Part shown: positions 1 through 10,300 of the stretch, in pieces | Layout of the letters: the number at the start of each line of letters is the position of its first letter | Position numbering within the stretch: position 1 is the first letter of the stretch | NCBI GenBank assembly: GCA_963825595.1 | Contig: CAWGUE010000013.1 | Coordinates: 433,691 to 497,690 of the forward strand | DNA length: 64,000 bases | Origin: JARFQH01 sp963825595 | GTDB lineage: Bacteria; Desulfobacterota; Desulfobacteria; Desulfobacterales; SG8-13 | Direction: 5' to 3' | Made by a program: the position numbers and the translations under genes | Notes under the pieces: model-generated | Databases searched by the model: none | Seen by the model: the letters and a program-made list of their open reading frames with translations, nothing else | What the model was told of the DNA's origin: nothing

Positions 1-2
1 GC

Positions 3-359
3 ATGAAATTATTAACAAACGCAGCTGTATTCGGTGCATATGCGCTTTGCAGCGGGTGCGGGTTGATCTTACTAAAAATCGCTTTGGCAGGAAACACCCT
101 AAGTTTCAGTAATCTTAAATCGGTCATTTTGGATTTAAAATTTCTGGTTGGATTTTTATTGTACGTCTGCGGGTTTCTTCTCTGGATGTATATTTTGTCA
201 AAATACGATCTTAACGTTGCGTTTCCCATCGCGATGGCTCTTTTTTTTCTGGTATCAAGCTTTGGGAGCTACTTTATTCTTGGGGAAATTTTCAGCACAA
301 AGCATATTATCGGAACAGCTCTTTGCTTTACGGGTATCGTTTTAGTCGGATTACATTGA
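3..359 (+). CDS. Small EamA/SMR-type four-helix membrane transporter
   Basis: A 118-residue, very hydrophobic protein with about four membrane helices (roughly residues 7-28, 44-66, 70-93 and 98-117). The size and helix pattern fit small multidrug-resistance/EamA-half proteins, including the ArnE/ArnF type that flips undecaprenyl-linked sugars. No residue visible here fixes the substrate. Its place at the head of a glycosyltransferase cluster and next to a GT39 gene, which uses lipid-linked sugars, makes lipid-linked sugar translocation a reasonable inference. The ATG at position 3 gives a natural N-terminus, so the gene looks complete although it touches the window edge and its ribosome site is not seen. 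Confidence 0.7.
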   Translation: MKLLTNAAVFGAYALCSGCGLILLKIALAGNTLSFSNLKSVILDLKFLVGFLLYVCGFLLWMYILSKYDLNVAFPIAMALFFLVSSFGSYFILGEIFSTKHIIGTALCFTGIVLVGLH

Positions 360-399
360 GCACTGTAAAATGCGAATACAATTATAGACGGTTTCTTAT

Positions 400-1928
400 A
401 TGAATAAAATTTCTTCTATTCAGTCTGATGATAGGTTCAAATATTATATCACTCTTGTCAGTGCCGCTGCTTTTTTTGTGCGCCTGGTTTGTTTGTATTT
501 GTCGGATGCCGGGGTGGGTGAAGCCGACGCCACTGCGCGGGTGCTCTATTCGCTTAAATGGATAGATGAACCTTTCATTTTCCCACCCACCAACTGGCCA
601 CCACTCCAGTTTTACATATACGGTTTGGCTCTTAATGGTATTTCGCGACCCACTCTATGTTCCAATACTGATTAACATCATTTTCGGCAGTCTGTTGGTT
701 ATGGTCATCGGATATTTAGTTCGGAGGCTCACAGATGATTCTTTCGACAGGGTTGATTGCGGCTCTCATCGTTTGTTTCTATCCTCTTGCAATTCGTTTT
801 AGTTTAATTGCAACCCCGGAGGTCATTCTTAACTTTTTTCTTTTTCTAAGCCTTTATTTCCTGTTGGGAATCAATAAAAACAAGGCCGGGAAGAAGAATG
901 CAAAGCAAACAGCTTGGGCCACCATGACCATGACTGCAGCTGTAATGACCCACCTGCAGGCATGGTTCCTTATGCCGTTTTTTAGTCTGTTGCTATGGAA
1001 AAAATGGAAATATTGGCTAATTTTTGTCGGTATGTCCCTAATACCCATGATTTCACTCTATCTGCATCTGCAAGGTATCAATGATAGTTCGGTACCGCAA
1101 GAATGGAGCACTTACAGTTACGATAGTACCAACCGAATACGGCAGACACTCTATTATCCGGCATTACTGATCGATACCATGTCGCCTGCATTAATCCTTT
1201 TGGGTGTTATTGGGTTGTTAAATATATGGGAAGAGGAAGGGCTGCGTTGGAATATAAAATATTACCCGATGATCTGCTTTTTAGCCCTTATACCCCCTTA
1301 CTTGTATTTCGTTTATTCCTGGGACAGGATGCGGCCCAAGGAAGCGCTGCTTTTATGTCTTTTTTTAGTGCCTTACGTAGCCGTGGGGTTACGTTTCATT
1401 GTATCAACAGCACAGAGTGCTACCGGTAAATGGGTGATAATTTTTGTTTCTATTTCAATGCTTTTAGCTGTCCCCTATAACTGGAAATACATAAGCAAAG
1501 GAAACATCTTTCCGATACCCAGAACTGCACCGGAGTACAGGCAATTGGCCGAATGGATCGATAAAAATATCAATCAAAATGAAGCGATCGTGTTTGACCA
1601 TCTACCTTTATGGTCTGATTATTATTTGGCTTCCACCTCAAAACGGTATCCTCAAGAGATTTTTCTCGCTAAAGATCTCTTTTCACCCGAAATGAAACGG
1701 AAGCTTCAACATTTTGTCGAAGAAAAGCAGCCAACACTATTGGTGCTATCAAAAGAGCCTACGACCGTTAGCAAAGCAATCGATTTACGATGCAAACAAA
1801 ACAAATGCCCCCAGGAAGCAATTGAAGTTACTCTTCAATCTCGACTGAATAAAATATATGAGACGGATCATGTGGTTCTATATCGAATGCAGAAATTAAT
1901 GAGCCAGATTGAAAGCAAGCAAAAGTGA
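400..1928 (+). pseudogene. GT39-type (dolichyl-P-mannose transferase-like) membrane glycosyltransferase, frameshifted
   Basis: Three consecutive frames together encode one polytopic membrane protein of about 505 residues. The first (400 to about 635) has the N-terminal helix and a GEADATAR/NWPPLQFY segment typical of GT39 (PMT_2/ArnT-like) enzymes. The middle frame (about 636-735) continues with a membrane helix, and the third (about 735-1928) carries the remaining helices and a soluble C-terminal domain. Family members move a sugar from a polyprenyl-phosphate carrier on the periplasmic side of the inner membrane. Two +1 shifts, near 635 and 740, interrupt the frame; neither lies in a long homopolymer. 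The gene is either inactive or affected by sequence error. A second broken GT39 gene lies at 24639-25960. Confidence 0.7.
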
Positions 1929-2037
1929 TAATACTTTTTATATGAAAATTTTATCTGATTAAGCATTCCCATAATTTGATTGTCACAATATTTCGTAATG
2001 TTGTATTTCTAACTACCCTGAATATTTAGGAATAAAT

Positions 2038-3051
2038 GTGAAAAAAGAAGCGCAACCGCTCGCAAGCATTGTCACACCAGTTTACAACGGCGAAAAGTAT
2101 CTAAGGGAATGTATCGATAGTGTATTATGCCAGACCTACGAAAATTGGGAATATATAATTGTAAACAATGGCAGTAAAGATGGCTCGCTCAGGATCGCAC
2201 AGGATTATGCCAAGCGAGATACAAGGATTCGCATATACGATAATGATGATGTTCTGCCCATGGTTCAAAATTGGAATCACGCGATACGCCTTATCTCAGG
2301 TCAAAGCAAGTATTGTAAAATTGTCCATGCCGATGATCTACTGCTACCAAGCTGCATCAAAAAAATGATTAGCCTTGCTGAAAATAATCCTTCCGTCGGG
2401 ATTGTCGGTTCATATGTTTTGGAGGGCACTCGACTCAAATGCGACGGTCTTCCATATCCAAGCCCTGTCACTCCGGGTGACAAGGTTTGCCGTTCTACAT
2501 TAAACCGTGAATACTATTTGTTCGGCTCACCGACATCACTTCTTATTCGATCAGATCTTATATTGAAGCGCAATCCATTTTATCAAGAAACGTATTTACA
2601 AGTTGTTGACCAGGAAGTTTGCTATCATCTATTGCAGAACACTGATTTTGGTTTTGTACACGAAGTGCTGACGTACACGAGGCTGCACGATGATTCTCTG
2701 ACATCTTCTGTCACACCGCTGAACAGGTTGATCATAGAAGAACTCACACTCTTGATAGAATATGGTCAAATATATTTTAGTCCTGATAATTACAAGCAAT
2801 GTTTGTCAAAAAGGATGGATGCATATTATAAATTTTTAGGTAGTTCATTTTTCCAGAAAAAAACGAACGGGTTCTGGAAGTTCCATCAAGAGGGACTAAG
2901 AAAATTGGGGATGACGTTGAACAAAAAAAAATTAACGCAGGCAGCACTGCGAGAGTTTGTTTTAAAATTGCTAATCTCATCTGCCCACCCAGTAAGAACC
3001 ATAAAAAGAATAGGTTACAATCGGAAATATGAAACACTTAACTCGGGGTAA
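2038..3051 (+). CDS. Family 2 glycosyltransferase
   Basis: A 337-residue GT-A fold enzyme. The N-terminus has the GT2 opening SIVTPVYNGEKYL and the phrase IIVNNGSKDGS for nucleotide-sugar binding. A DxD-like HADDL sits near residue 100 and would hold the metal and donor diphosphate. No membrane segment is seen, so it should work at the cytoplasmic face, adding one sugar to a lipid-linked glycan. The start is taken as GTG at 2038. The ATG two bases upstream is out of frame and stops at once, and TTAGG lies just before as a weak ribosome site. It ends about 20 bases before the next gene, suggesting co-transcription. Donor and acceptor cannot be predicted. Confidence 0.85.
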   Translation: MKKEAQPLASIVTPVYNGEKYLRECIDSVLCQTYENWEYIIVNNGSKDGSLRIAQDYAKRDTRIRIYDNDDVLPMVQNWNHAIRLISGQSKYCKIVHADDLLLPSCIKKMISLAENNPSVGIVGSYVLEGTRLKCDGLPYPSPVTPGDKVCRSTLNREYYLFGSPTSLLIRSDLILKRNPFYQETYLQVVDQEVCYHLLQNTDFGFVHEVLTYTRLHDDSLTSSVTPLNRLIIEELTLLIEYGQIYFSPDNYKQCLSKRMDAYYKFLGSSFFQKKTNGFWKFHQEGLRKLGMTLNKKKLTQAALREFVLKLLISSAHPVRTIKRIGYNRKYETLNSG

Positions 3052-3071
3052 CCTACTATGGAGTAAAAATA

Positions 3072-4304
3072 TTGAAAATATTGCATTTATGGAGAAGTGA
3101 CTCAAATATATTGGGGGGCGGTGGTGCCGAATCCATGCTGAGAGTTCATAATAATCTCAGAAAAAACGGTATCGATTCAAAAATTTTGTGTGAATTCAAA
3201 ACAACCAATTCGAAACACATTTCTACAATTCCTAAACTCAATCGATTCGAAAAAAAGTTACGAACACTTTCCAAAAGAATGGGATTAAATGATATTCACC
3301 GTTTTAATTCTTTTCGAATAAGACAAGATACGTATTATAAAAATGCAGATATTATCCATTTTCACGGCACTCACAGCGGATTTCTAAATTATTTGGCAAT
3401 TCCCTATTTAGCGTTTGATAAACCCGCGATATTTACATTGAGAGATATGTGGTGTCTTACAGGACATTGCGGGTACAGTTACGATTGTGAGAGGTGGCAA
3501 AATGGATGCGGGAAATGTCCCTACCCACAAGAACATCCATCGATTCAAAAAGACAGTACCAGGTTGGAGCTAAAACTAAAAAAAAAGGTTTTTGAACATT
3601 CCAACCTGGCTTTCGTCGCCATGAGCCATTGGATGCGAAAGTTGCTGCCCAAAAGCATTATACACGGACACAAATGTTTTTATATCCCCAATGGTGTCGA
3701 TTCTGATCAATACAGACCGATTGACGCTGAAAAAGCCCGAACGGCGCTAAAGATACCTATCAAAAAATATGTCATATTATTCACGGCGCTAAGGCTAAAT
3801 GACCCGAGGAAAGGCAGGGATTTATTTTTAAAAGCGTTGGAGTGCCTACCTGCTCGGCTGATCGATAAATCAGCAATACTCTCCTACGGAGCCGTTGATG
3901 AAACACCCAGCAATATTAAGGCAGGAATCGAGACATACAACTTGGGGTACGTTGATTCGGCAAAACTGAAAATATTAGCGAACTCAGCGGCGGACGTGTT
4001 TGTTTTTCCGACAAGGGCCGAAAATTTCCCGAACGCCATCCTTGAGAGCATGGCATGTCGCACCCCTGTGGTATCTTTCGATATCGGCGGTATCCCGGAT
4101 CTTGTCAAACAAGATATAACGGGTCATCTGGCAAAACCTGGTGACTCTCAAGATTTATCTGAAGGTATATTAAAAATTTTGGAGAATGAATCTTTACGAA
4201 ACGAAATGGCAAATAATTGCCGTCACTTTGTCAAAGAAGAATTCTCGACAGAGTTGGAAACAAACCGACATATTGAAATGTATGAAAAAATACTTTTAAA
4301 CTGA
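3072..4304 (+). CDS. Family 4 glycosyltransferase
   Basis: A 410-residue GT-B enzyme. The N-terminal domain has a GGGGAES glycine loop near residue 17 and the DMWCLTGHCGY segment with a Cys-rich GCGKCPYP motif near residues 135-155, features of a GT4 subgroup common in capsule clusters. The C-terminal domain has PTRAENFPNAILESMACRTPVV, the E-x7-E donor-binding motif of retaining GT4 enzymes. It should act on the cytoplasmic face during repeat-unit assembly. The start is TTG at 3072, preceded by TGGAGT eight bases upstream; no nearby ATG gives the complete N-terminus. The gene is full length with no lesion. Confidence 0.88.
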   Translation: MKILHLWRSDSNILGGGGAESMLRVHNNLRKNGIDSKILCEFKTTNSKHISTIPKLNRFEKKLRTLSKRMGLNDIHRFNSFRIRQDTYYKNADIIHFHGTHSGFLNYLAIPYLAFDKPAIFTLRDMWCLTGHCGYSYDCERWQNGCGKCPYPQEHPSIQKDSTRLELKLKKKVFEHSNLAFVAMSHWMRKLLPKSIIHGHKCFYIPNGVDSDQYRPIDAEKARTALKIPIKKYVILFTALRLNDPRKGRDLFLKALECLPARLIDKSAILSYGAVDETPSNIKAGIETYNLGYVDSAKLKILANSAADVFVFPTRAENFPNAILESMACRTPVVSFDIGGIPDLVKQDITGHLAKPGDSQDLSEGILKILENESLRNEMANNCRHFVKEEFSTELETNRHIEMYEKILLN

Positions 4305-4374
4305 AAAAATATAGAAAGTGTATTGTATCGTTCCATCAGAAAATAAGGTTTTTAGTGAAAAAAATTAACGAAAA

Positions 4375-5112
4375 ATGAGTCTAAAAAATTATAGTGAAAG
4401 GGAAAGAATATTCGGGAATATTTACACAGGAATAAAGCGAGTGGTCGATTTTAAATATCGTTTAAAAACCAATTGGGTTCGGTTTTGGATGTTTTTTAGC
4501 GGTACGAGTATTCCCGGAAAAATATCAACATGGGCAGCGGGTCTGCTTGCTTCACCTTACTATGGCAGGTCATATTTAGCCAATCTTTATCCGAAGGGTT
4601 TCATTGCACCGAACGTAAAAATTAGCCACAAATTATTGAATCTCGGAAAAAATGTATGTATTAATGATCGGGTCGTCATATACCAGGATGTAAATGGTGG
4701 CCCAATAAACATAGATAATCGTGTGTTCATACACAATGAATGTATTATTCAAACCGGTGAAGGTGGGTGTGTGACCGTGGGGGCAGACACCCATCTTCAA
4801 CCGCGTTGTATTCTATCGGGTTATAAGTCAGGAATAGAGATCGGTCGAAGAGTTTTAATTGCACCGCAATGTGGATTTTATCCATACGATCACGGGTTTG
4901 AGTCGGGCAAAAGAATTGTCGACCAACCGTTGAAATCAAAAGGTGGAATAATTGTCGAAGATGATTGCTGGATAGGATTTAACTCGACGATATTAGATGG
5001 CGTCAGAATCGGTGAAGGGGCAGTAATAGGGGCGGGATCAGTGGTTACAAACGATATTCCCCAAAATGCCGTTGCCGTGGGTTCACCGGCAAAGATAATC
5101 AAAAAACGCTAG
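4375..5112 (+). CDS. Left-handed beta-helix (hexapeptide) acyltransferase
   Basis: A 245-residue protein. From about residue 85 onward it shows imperfect hexapeptide repeats (for example IGEGAVIGAGSVV near the end) and the family ending VGSPAKIIKKR. This is the WbbJ/maltose O-acetyltransferase type of trimeric acetyl-CoA-dependent enzyme. The segment YPYDHGF near residue 167 supplies the expected catalytic His. It probably O-acetylates (or otherwise acylates) a sugar of the polysaccharide made by the neighbouring transferases. The next gene starts 18 bases downstream, so they are likely co-transcribed. The N-terminal 80 residues are less typical and may form a membrane-associated or acceptor-binding cap. 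Confidence 0.82.
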   Translation: MSLKNYSERERIFGNIYTGIKRVVDFKYRLKTNWVRFWMFFSGTSIPGKISTWAAGLLASPYYGRSYLANLYPKGFIAPNVKISHKLLNLGKNVCINDRVVIYQDVNGGPINIDNRVFIHNECIIQTGEGGCVTVGADTHLQPRCILSGYKSGIEIGRRVLIAPQCGFYPYDHGFESGKRIVDQPLKSKGGIIVEDDCWIGFNSTILDGVRIGEGAVIGAGSVVTNDIPQNAVAVGSPAKIIKKR

Positions 5113-5130
5113 AAATTTAAAGGAGATGAA

Positions 5131-6189
5131 TTGGAATACAAAAGTACTGATAAAGTTAGTTTAGCGATTATCGGCAGCGGTGCTATTGCCGAAGAGAGCT
5201 ATCTTCCTGCTGCAGAAAAGGCCTCAAATGTTGTCGTCAGTTATCTCGTTGATTTGGACATAGACAGAGCCAAAGAGTTAGCCAATCGATTTGAGATTCC
5301 TAACTATACCAATGATTACCGTGAAATTTTCGGAAAGGTGCAAGCGGCGGTGGTCGCTACCCCGCCGAGCAGTCACTCAAAAATCAGCGTTGATTGCTTG
5401 AATAATGGGCTGCATGTATTGTGTGAAAAACCTTTGGCATCGTCAATCGCGGAAGCCAGGGACATGGTTGAGGCAAGCAAAAAGAACCATGTTTATTTGG
5501 CTGTGGGTATGGTCAGGCGCTTAAACTGGAGCGCAGGATTGCTTAAAAATCTTGTTCAAAAGGGATTTATCGGAAAAATATCACACTTTGACGCAGAAGA
5601 GGGTTGGGAATTTTGCTGGCCGCTACGAACGGGTCACATTTTTCAGTCTAAAAACTCCGGTGTTATCGCTGATACGGGAGCACACTTGTTCGATGTGGTA
5701 CTATGGATTCTCGGGAGCCAAGAGGCGGAAGTCATTGAATGCCGGGACGATAACTGGGGTGGATCAGAAGCCAATGCTGCAGTGCGCCTTGCGGTGGATA
5801 CCCTTAGCGGAGCGGTAAGTGGTGATGTCCAGATTAGTTTCACGAGAAAGCTGAGAAATACGCTTAGAATCTATGGTGAAAGGGGATTTTTCGAGGCGGA
5901 AACGGTCGGAGCAAACGAGATCTTGTTTTACCTGGATGATGAAAACACCCAACCCCTCATTATTAAGCCGCAGCAGAATATAGCGAGAGAAAAAAACCGT
6001 GAATTTGTAGCGCAGTTGGCAAACTTTGCCGATGCCTTACTTGGTAAAAGTAATAACTATGTTCCTGCCGAGCAAGTGTTAGCAACCATGAAACTCATCG
6101 ATTCGTGCTACAGCAAAAGGGAACCGATGGCACAGCAGTGGGATAAGTTGCACCTCGAGGAATATTTTGGAGGCAAAAGATTTGGATAA
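5131..6189 (+). CDS. Gfo/Idh/MocA-family sugar oxidoreductase
   Basis: A 352-residue NAD(P)-dependent oxidoreductase. The Rossmann motif IIGSGAIAEESYLP is at the N-terminus, and the family-typical CEKPLA is near residue 95. An EEGWEF segment and GVIADTGAHLFDVV, with its His, belong to the substrate domain. Such enzymes oxidise or reduce ring or side-chain carbons of (nucleotide) sugars. The start is TTG at 5131 with AGGAG five bases upstream; the nearer ATG at 5126 is out of frame. The 3' end overlaps the following SDR gene, which implies translational coupling and perhaps consecutive steps in making one modified sugar. The exact substrate is unknown. Confidence 0.85.
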   Translation: MEYKSTDKVSLAIIGSGAIAEESYLPAAEKASNVVVSYLVDLDIDRAKELANRFEIPNYTNDYREIFGKVQAAVVATPPSSHSKISVDCLNNGLHVLCEKPLASSIAEARDMVEASKKNHVYLAVGMVRRLNWSAGLLKNLVQKGFIGKISHFDAEEGWEFCWPLRTGHIFQSKNSGVIADTGAHLFDVVLWILGSQEAEVIECRDDNWGGSEANAAVRLAVDTLSGAVSGDVQISFTRKLRNTLRIYGERGFFEAETVGANEILFYLDDENTQPLIIKPQQNIAREKNREFVAQLANFADALLGKSNNYVPAEQVLATMKLIDSCYSKREPMAQQWDKLHLEEYFGGKRFG

Positions 6190-7372
6190 AAAGAATGTCT
6201 TGATAACAGGGGCCACCGGATTCGTTGGCACCCGCTTGGCCGAACGCCTGGCGCTGGGGTCTGAATCCAATGTTTTGGCCTTGGTCCACAGATTTACAGG
6301 CCCCGGGCTCGCCCGACTTGCCAGGCTCCCTGTCACGTTGGTGAGGGCCGACCTGCTTGATCTTGATTCGGTTGAGAAGACGGTAAAAAATTGCGACACA
6401 ATCATCCATCTGGCTTATGGAACCAGCGGAGACGAGCAGACGCGAAGGACGGTGACTGTCAAGGGAACCGAGCATATTTTAAAAAGCGCTTCAAGGCATA
6501 ATGTACGCAAGGTAATCCACTTCAGTACGGCAGCCGTTCACGGTAACAGCCCTCGAGGTCCCGTAGTGGACGAATCCGCTCCTTTTGAAAATAATGGAGA
6601 CCTTTATCGGTCCAGTAAGGCTCAAGCCGAGGAGGTGGTCTGGCGGTATCGTAAAGAATCAAACCTTCCGGTTGTCGTATTCCGCCCGCCGATAATATAT
6701 GGCCCTTACAGCGGGTACTGGACCGGAAGGATCGCCCAGGAAATATTAGAGGGCGCCATTTTACCAAATGGCGGTATAGGTGCGGCGAATTTGATCTACA
6801 TCGACAACCTGATCGATGCAGTTTTCCTTGCCATGGAAAATGACGCGGCAGACGGTGAAGCGTTCATCGTGGTTGATGACGACAATTTAACCTGGAAGGA
6901 TGTCTATGAGGCCTACGCCGCGCTCATTGTCTCGCATCCGCCCCTGAGGGACATGTCAACCGAAGAAATTGAGGCCCTGAAAAGAGCGGCTGAGCCAAAT
7001 GATCTTAAAAGCTGGCTTTTTAAACCTATTCCGCTACCATTACAAATCGTCAAAACTGCGCTCAAGTCTACCGAGATGCGCCGCAAGTTGATGGAAGTTC
7101 CATGGCTGCGGTTTATAAAAAATCGGTTTCCACGGACCTTGCTAGATCGATTGAAATTCGGTCGTAACGGCGCGAAAACCGCACACATCGAACAGGTCCA
7201 ACCAGTCAAGCCAGTTTTACCCAACAACGATTTGATCGAACTCTATTCATCTGAGGCCCGTTTCACCAATAAGAAAATCAAGGAAACCTTAGGTTACGAA
7301 CAGCGTATTTCTTTTCCCGAGGCACTCCAACTGATTGGCCCCTGGCTGAAGTATCAGCGGCTGATCCCCTAA
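6182..7372 (+). CDS. Extended SDR NAD-dependent epimerase/dehydratase
   Basis: About 396 residues. VLITGATGFVGTRLAE at the N-terminus is the extended-SDR cofactor motif, and YRSSKAQAEE near residue 145 is the catalytic YxxxK. FRPPIIYGPYSGYW is the usual substrate-loop region. The family epimerises, dehydrates or reduces nucleotide sugars. I chose TTG at 6182 because GGAGG lies eight bases before it; TTG at 6167 in the same frame is possible but lacks a ribosome site. It overlaps the end of the preceding Gfo/Idh gene by eight bases. The C-terminal 100 residues are longer than in classical epimerases and give no clear domain. Confidence 0.84.
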   Translation: MDKKNVLITGATGFVGTRLAERLALGSESNVLALVHRFTGPGLARLARLPVTLVRADLLDLDSVEKTVKNCDTIIHLAYGTSGDEQTRRTVTVKGTEHILKSASRHNVRKVIHFSTAAVHGNSPRGPVVDESAPFENNGDLYRSSKAQAEEVVWRYRKESNLPVVVFRPPIIYGPYSGYWTGRIAQEILEGAILPNGGIGAANLIYIDNLIDAVFLAMENDAADGEAFIVVDDDNLTWKDVYEAYAALIVSHPPLRDMSTEEIEALKRAAEPNDLKSWLFKPIPLPLQIVKTALKSTEMRRKLMEVPWLRFIKNRFPRTLLDRLKFGRNGAKTAHIEQVQPVKPVLPNNDLIELYSSEARFTNKKIKETLGYEQRISFPEALQLIGPWLKYQRLIP

Positions 7373-7467
7373 ATCCAAACGTCCTGGGCCTAACAAGCTC
7401 ATCCACGACCGCGTCAAAAAGGGAGGCCTTCTCTCCCCTCGATGACTGCCAAACCACACCCATCAAA

Positions 7468-8854
7468 ATGCCAACGCGACTGACGCACGATCTGCTGCAG
7501 GTTTTGAGAACAATTAAAGCGGAGCTAAAAGAACGTGCCAAGATGCTCCGCTATTATGGATTATCCGCGATTGCGCTCAACAATTTTCATCCGCTGCGAC
7601 TCTTTTCGAATGACGATCTACCCGGAAGGATGGAAAAGAAAGAGGGGAAAGTTTATGGAAACCAGGTCTCGGGTAATTTACAGAATGAGATAAACCGGAT
7701 CCGGGAGCTGAACGAAATCCAAAAGAATCTTTTTATCAAACCCCCTTCGATAACTTTCATTAGCTATGCGATACCACGAATAAACAGTACGTCCTCCGAC
7801 TTCAGGCTGTTTCACATCCTCAAAATACTGTTGCAAAACAACTGCAGGATCAATTTTCTTTATTGCACCAAACTGTTTAATGATGCGGAATACATAAAAT
7901 CATTTAAAGGAAATATCGAATTTAACCATATTCCGCTGAAAAATGATGATTATGAAAATTTCATCGCCGCGCTATCACCTGAATATGTATGGATAACAGA
8001 ACTTTGGCGCATGAGTTACACAAGGTCTATGGCTGAACTCAGCAGCAGGCTCAAGACCAGCTGCCCCTCTTCCGTGCTTATCGTGGACACAGTGGATTTT
8101 CATTACAAAGAGTTCTACAGAAAATATGAGCTGACGAATGACAATGATGACCTCAAAAGAGCGAATGAGTTTCTCGAATATGAAAAAATATTGTATAGAG
8201 CGGCCAATGTGGTCGTCGTAATCAGTGACGATGAAAAAAGCGATATTGAAATGAAAATATCGGGCATCAAGAGAATCGAGGTTGTCCCCAATATACATGA
8301 AATTCAATTAGACAGCAGACCGTTACGGGATCGTAAACATATTTGCTTTGTCGGACATTTCGGAAACAAGCATAATGTCGATGCTGTAAAGCTGTTTATT
8401 CGGGATATATGGCCATACATCCTGTGTAAAAAATCCAACGGTTGAATTTCATGTTATCGGTATCAATTCCGAAAATTACCGAAAAGAATTTAAATCACAG
8501 AATGTAAAAGTCATTGGCGGATTGAAATATCTCGAAAATGCATTGACGTTCTACAAGCTGTTTGTCTGTCCTATGACTTACGGTGCTGGAATGAAAGGAA
8601 AGATCGGGGGAGCCATTGCCGCTGGGGTCCCGGTGGTGACAACATCGATAGGTGCAGAAGGCTTTCCCATTTAAAGATACCGAGGAATGCTTTATAGAAG
8701 ACGATCCCCAACAAGTTTGCCGAAAAGTGTAATTATTGTCTTAAAGATCCAAATTTATGGCATGCAGTTCAGCATTAAATCGAGATTAATGATTGCAGAA
8801 AATTACAGCCCGAGAACTGTATCGCGCAGACTCAAGCGCGTGTTGTTAAATTAA
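7468..8854 (+). pseudogene. GT4-like glycosyltransferase, multiply frameshifted
   Basis: The first frame, 7468-8445, encodes 325 residues with a GT-B-like N-terminal domain ending in HICFVGHFGNKHNVDAV, where a GT4 C-terminal domain begins. The protein continues in other frames: EFHVIGINSENYRKEF from about 8440, then YGAGMKGKIGGAIAAGVPVVTT, which is the donor-binding part of the C-terminal domain. There are further shifts near 8430, 8672, 8717 and 8776, and the reading closes at the stop at 8854. None of the shifts is in a long homopolymer. The number of lesions supports real decay of a glycosyltransferase gene rather than a single sequencing error. Confidence 0.75.
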
Positions 8855-8967
8855 ACGAAACCATCGTATCGTCACAAAGTTAAAAGCAATTAAGCAGGTT
8901 ACAAAAAATGTGTTAGTAAAAATTGTCTCTGTTTCCATGCAGAGTCAATATATCTAACGAGGGCCAT

Positions 8968-10170
8968 ATGCGTGTGTACGATCTTTTCAGACTTTGATCC
9001 CAAATTAAATCCTTATATCCTTTTATTTAAAAAGGCATTGGATAAACAGAGGCTTCATGTAGGAATTGAGCGTGATTTTAATTTAAAATGGATGATAACA
9101 AAAAGCATGTCTTGTGACTGCATTCATCTGCATTGGATAAAGCTTGCGTATAGACCAAATCCTCAATAATCAGTCATTTATTCAAGGCTGTTTAGTCAGG
9201 AATAGATTCATAAAGGCTTTTCTTGATTTTGTGTGTCTGGCTGAATTTGCACTTACTTTTATGTTAGCAAGGGTTGCAGGAAAGTTTATTGTTTTTACAG
9301 TTCACGATTTATATGATTTTGGGCAAAAATCAATCCGCTGGAAAGTTCAATACGAGCTAGCAAGGAACATAATTTTCAAATTTTCAAACTCGATACACGT
9401 TCATAATCGTCACACAAAAAATTTAATTATGAAACGTTATAAAAGAAAACATGGCATCCATGTAATCCCCCATGGAAATTATATAAAAATTTATCCAAAC
9501 CAGATTTCGCGTCAAGAAGCTCGACGTCAGTTGGGTTTATCTCGAGATTCCTATGTTTATTTATTTCTAGGTCTTCTTCGTCCCTATAAAGGGTTGGAAG
9601 ATCTGGTTGATTCTTTCAAACAAATGAAATCGCCAGAATTGCGACTTATTAGTTGCCGGAAGAGTCTTTGGGGTCAAAAACTATGAATCAGAGTTAAAAA
9701 AAATGTGCCAAGGTGATGTCAGGATTAACCTAGTTCCTGAGTTTATTGCTGATGAGGCGATACAAGTCTATCTAAATGCCGCTGACATATTTGTCTTGCC
9801 ATATAAAGATATTACCACTTCTGGAGCTGCATTTTTGGCCTTATCTTTCGGAAGGCCTATCATAGCGCCTTCAATTGCATCATTCCCGGAAGTAGTAACT
9901 CCCCAGTCTGGAATATTATACGACCCCCAAAAAACTAACAGCCTTGTATCAGCTCTTCAGGAGGCAAAAAAACACTTTTGGTCTGAAACTGAAATACTTG
10001 CATACGCTCATCAGTTCGATTGGGACAAACTTGGAAAGCAATTATCTACTATTTACTATAAGCAAGAACGAAATAGAAAATATAAACTAAGTGTGATCAT
10101 TCAGTTTTATCATAACATTTGTTGCAACAAAGTCAAATTAAGTGAACCAAATACGATGATACAACCTTAA
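8968..10170 (+). pseudogene. GT4 glycosyltransferase, frameshifted
   Basis: Three frames rebuild one GT-B protein of about 390 residues. The part from 8968 starts at an ATG with GAGG upstream and shifts frame almost at once. The part from 9144 carries the HDLYDFGQKS and VIPHGNYIK segments, the latter typical of the GT4 domain boundary. The third, 9703-10170, has DIFVLPYKDITTSGA and SIASFPEVV, the donor-site region. Shifts lie near 8972, 9150 and 9685. The LLRPYKGLEDLVDSF segment supports GT4 strongly. The gene is probably inactive; if the shifts are sequence errors it would be a normal transferase. Confidence 0.75.
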
Positions 10171-10300
10171 TCTGGAGAATTTGTCAGTTTATAACCGCCA
10201 GATAATTAAAAAGAAACGTCGATGTGTGTATTTTGACAAAAGCGAAAAAGAATGTACTCAAAATTTGTAGTATTCAATTTATTCCTACAATGATTAGGGT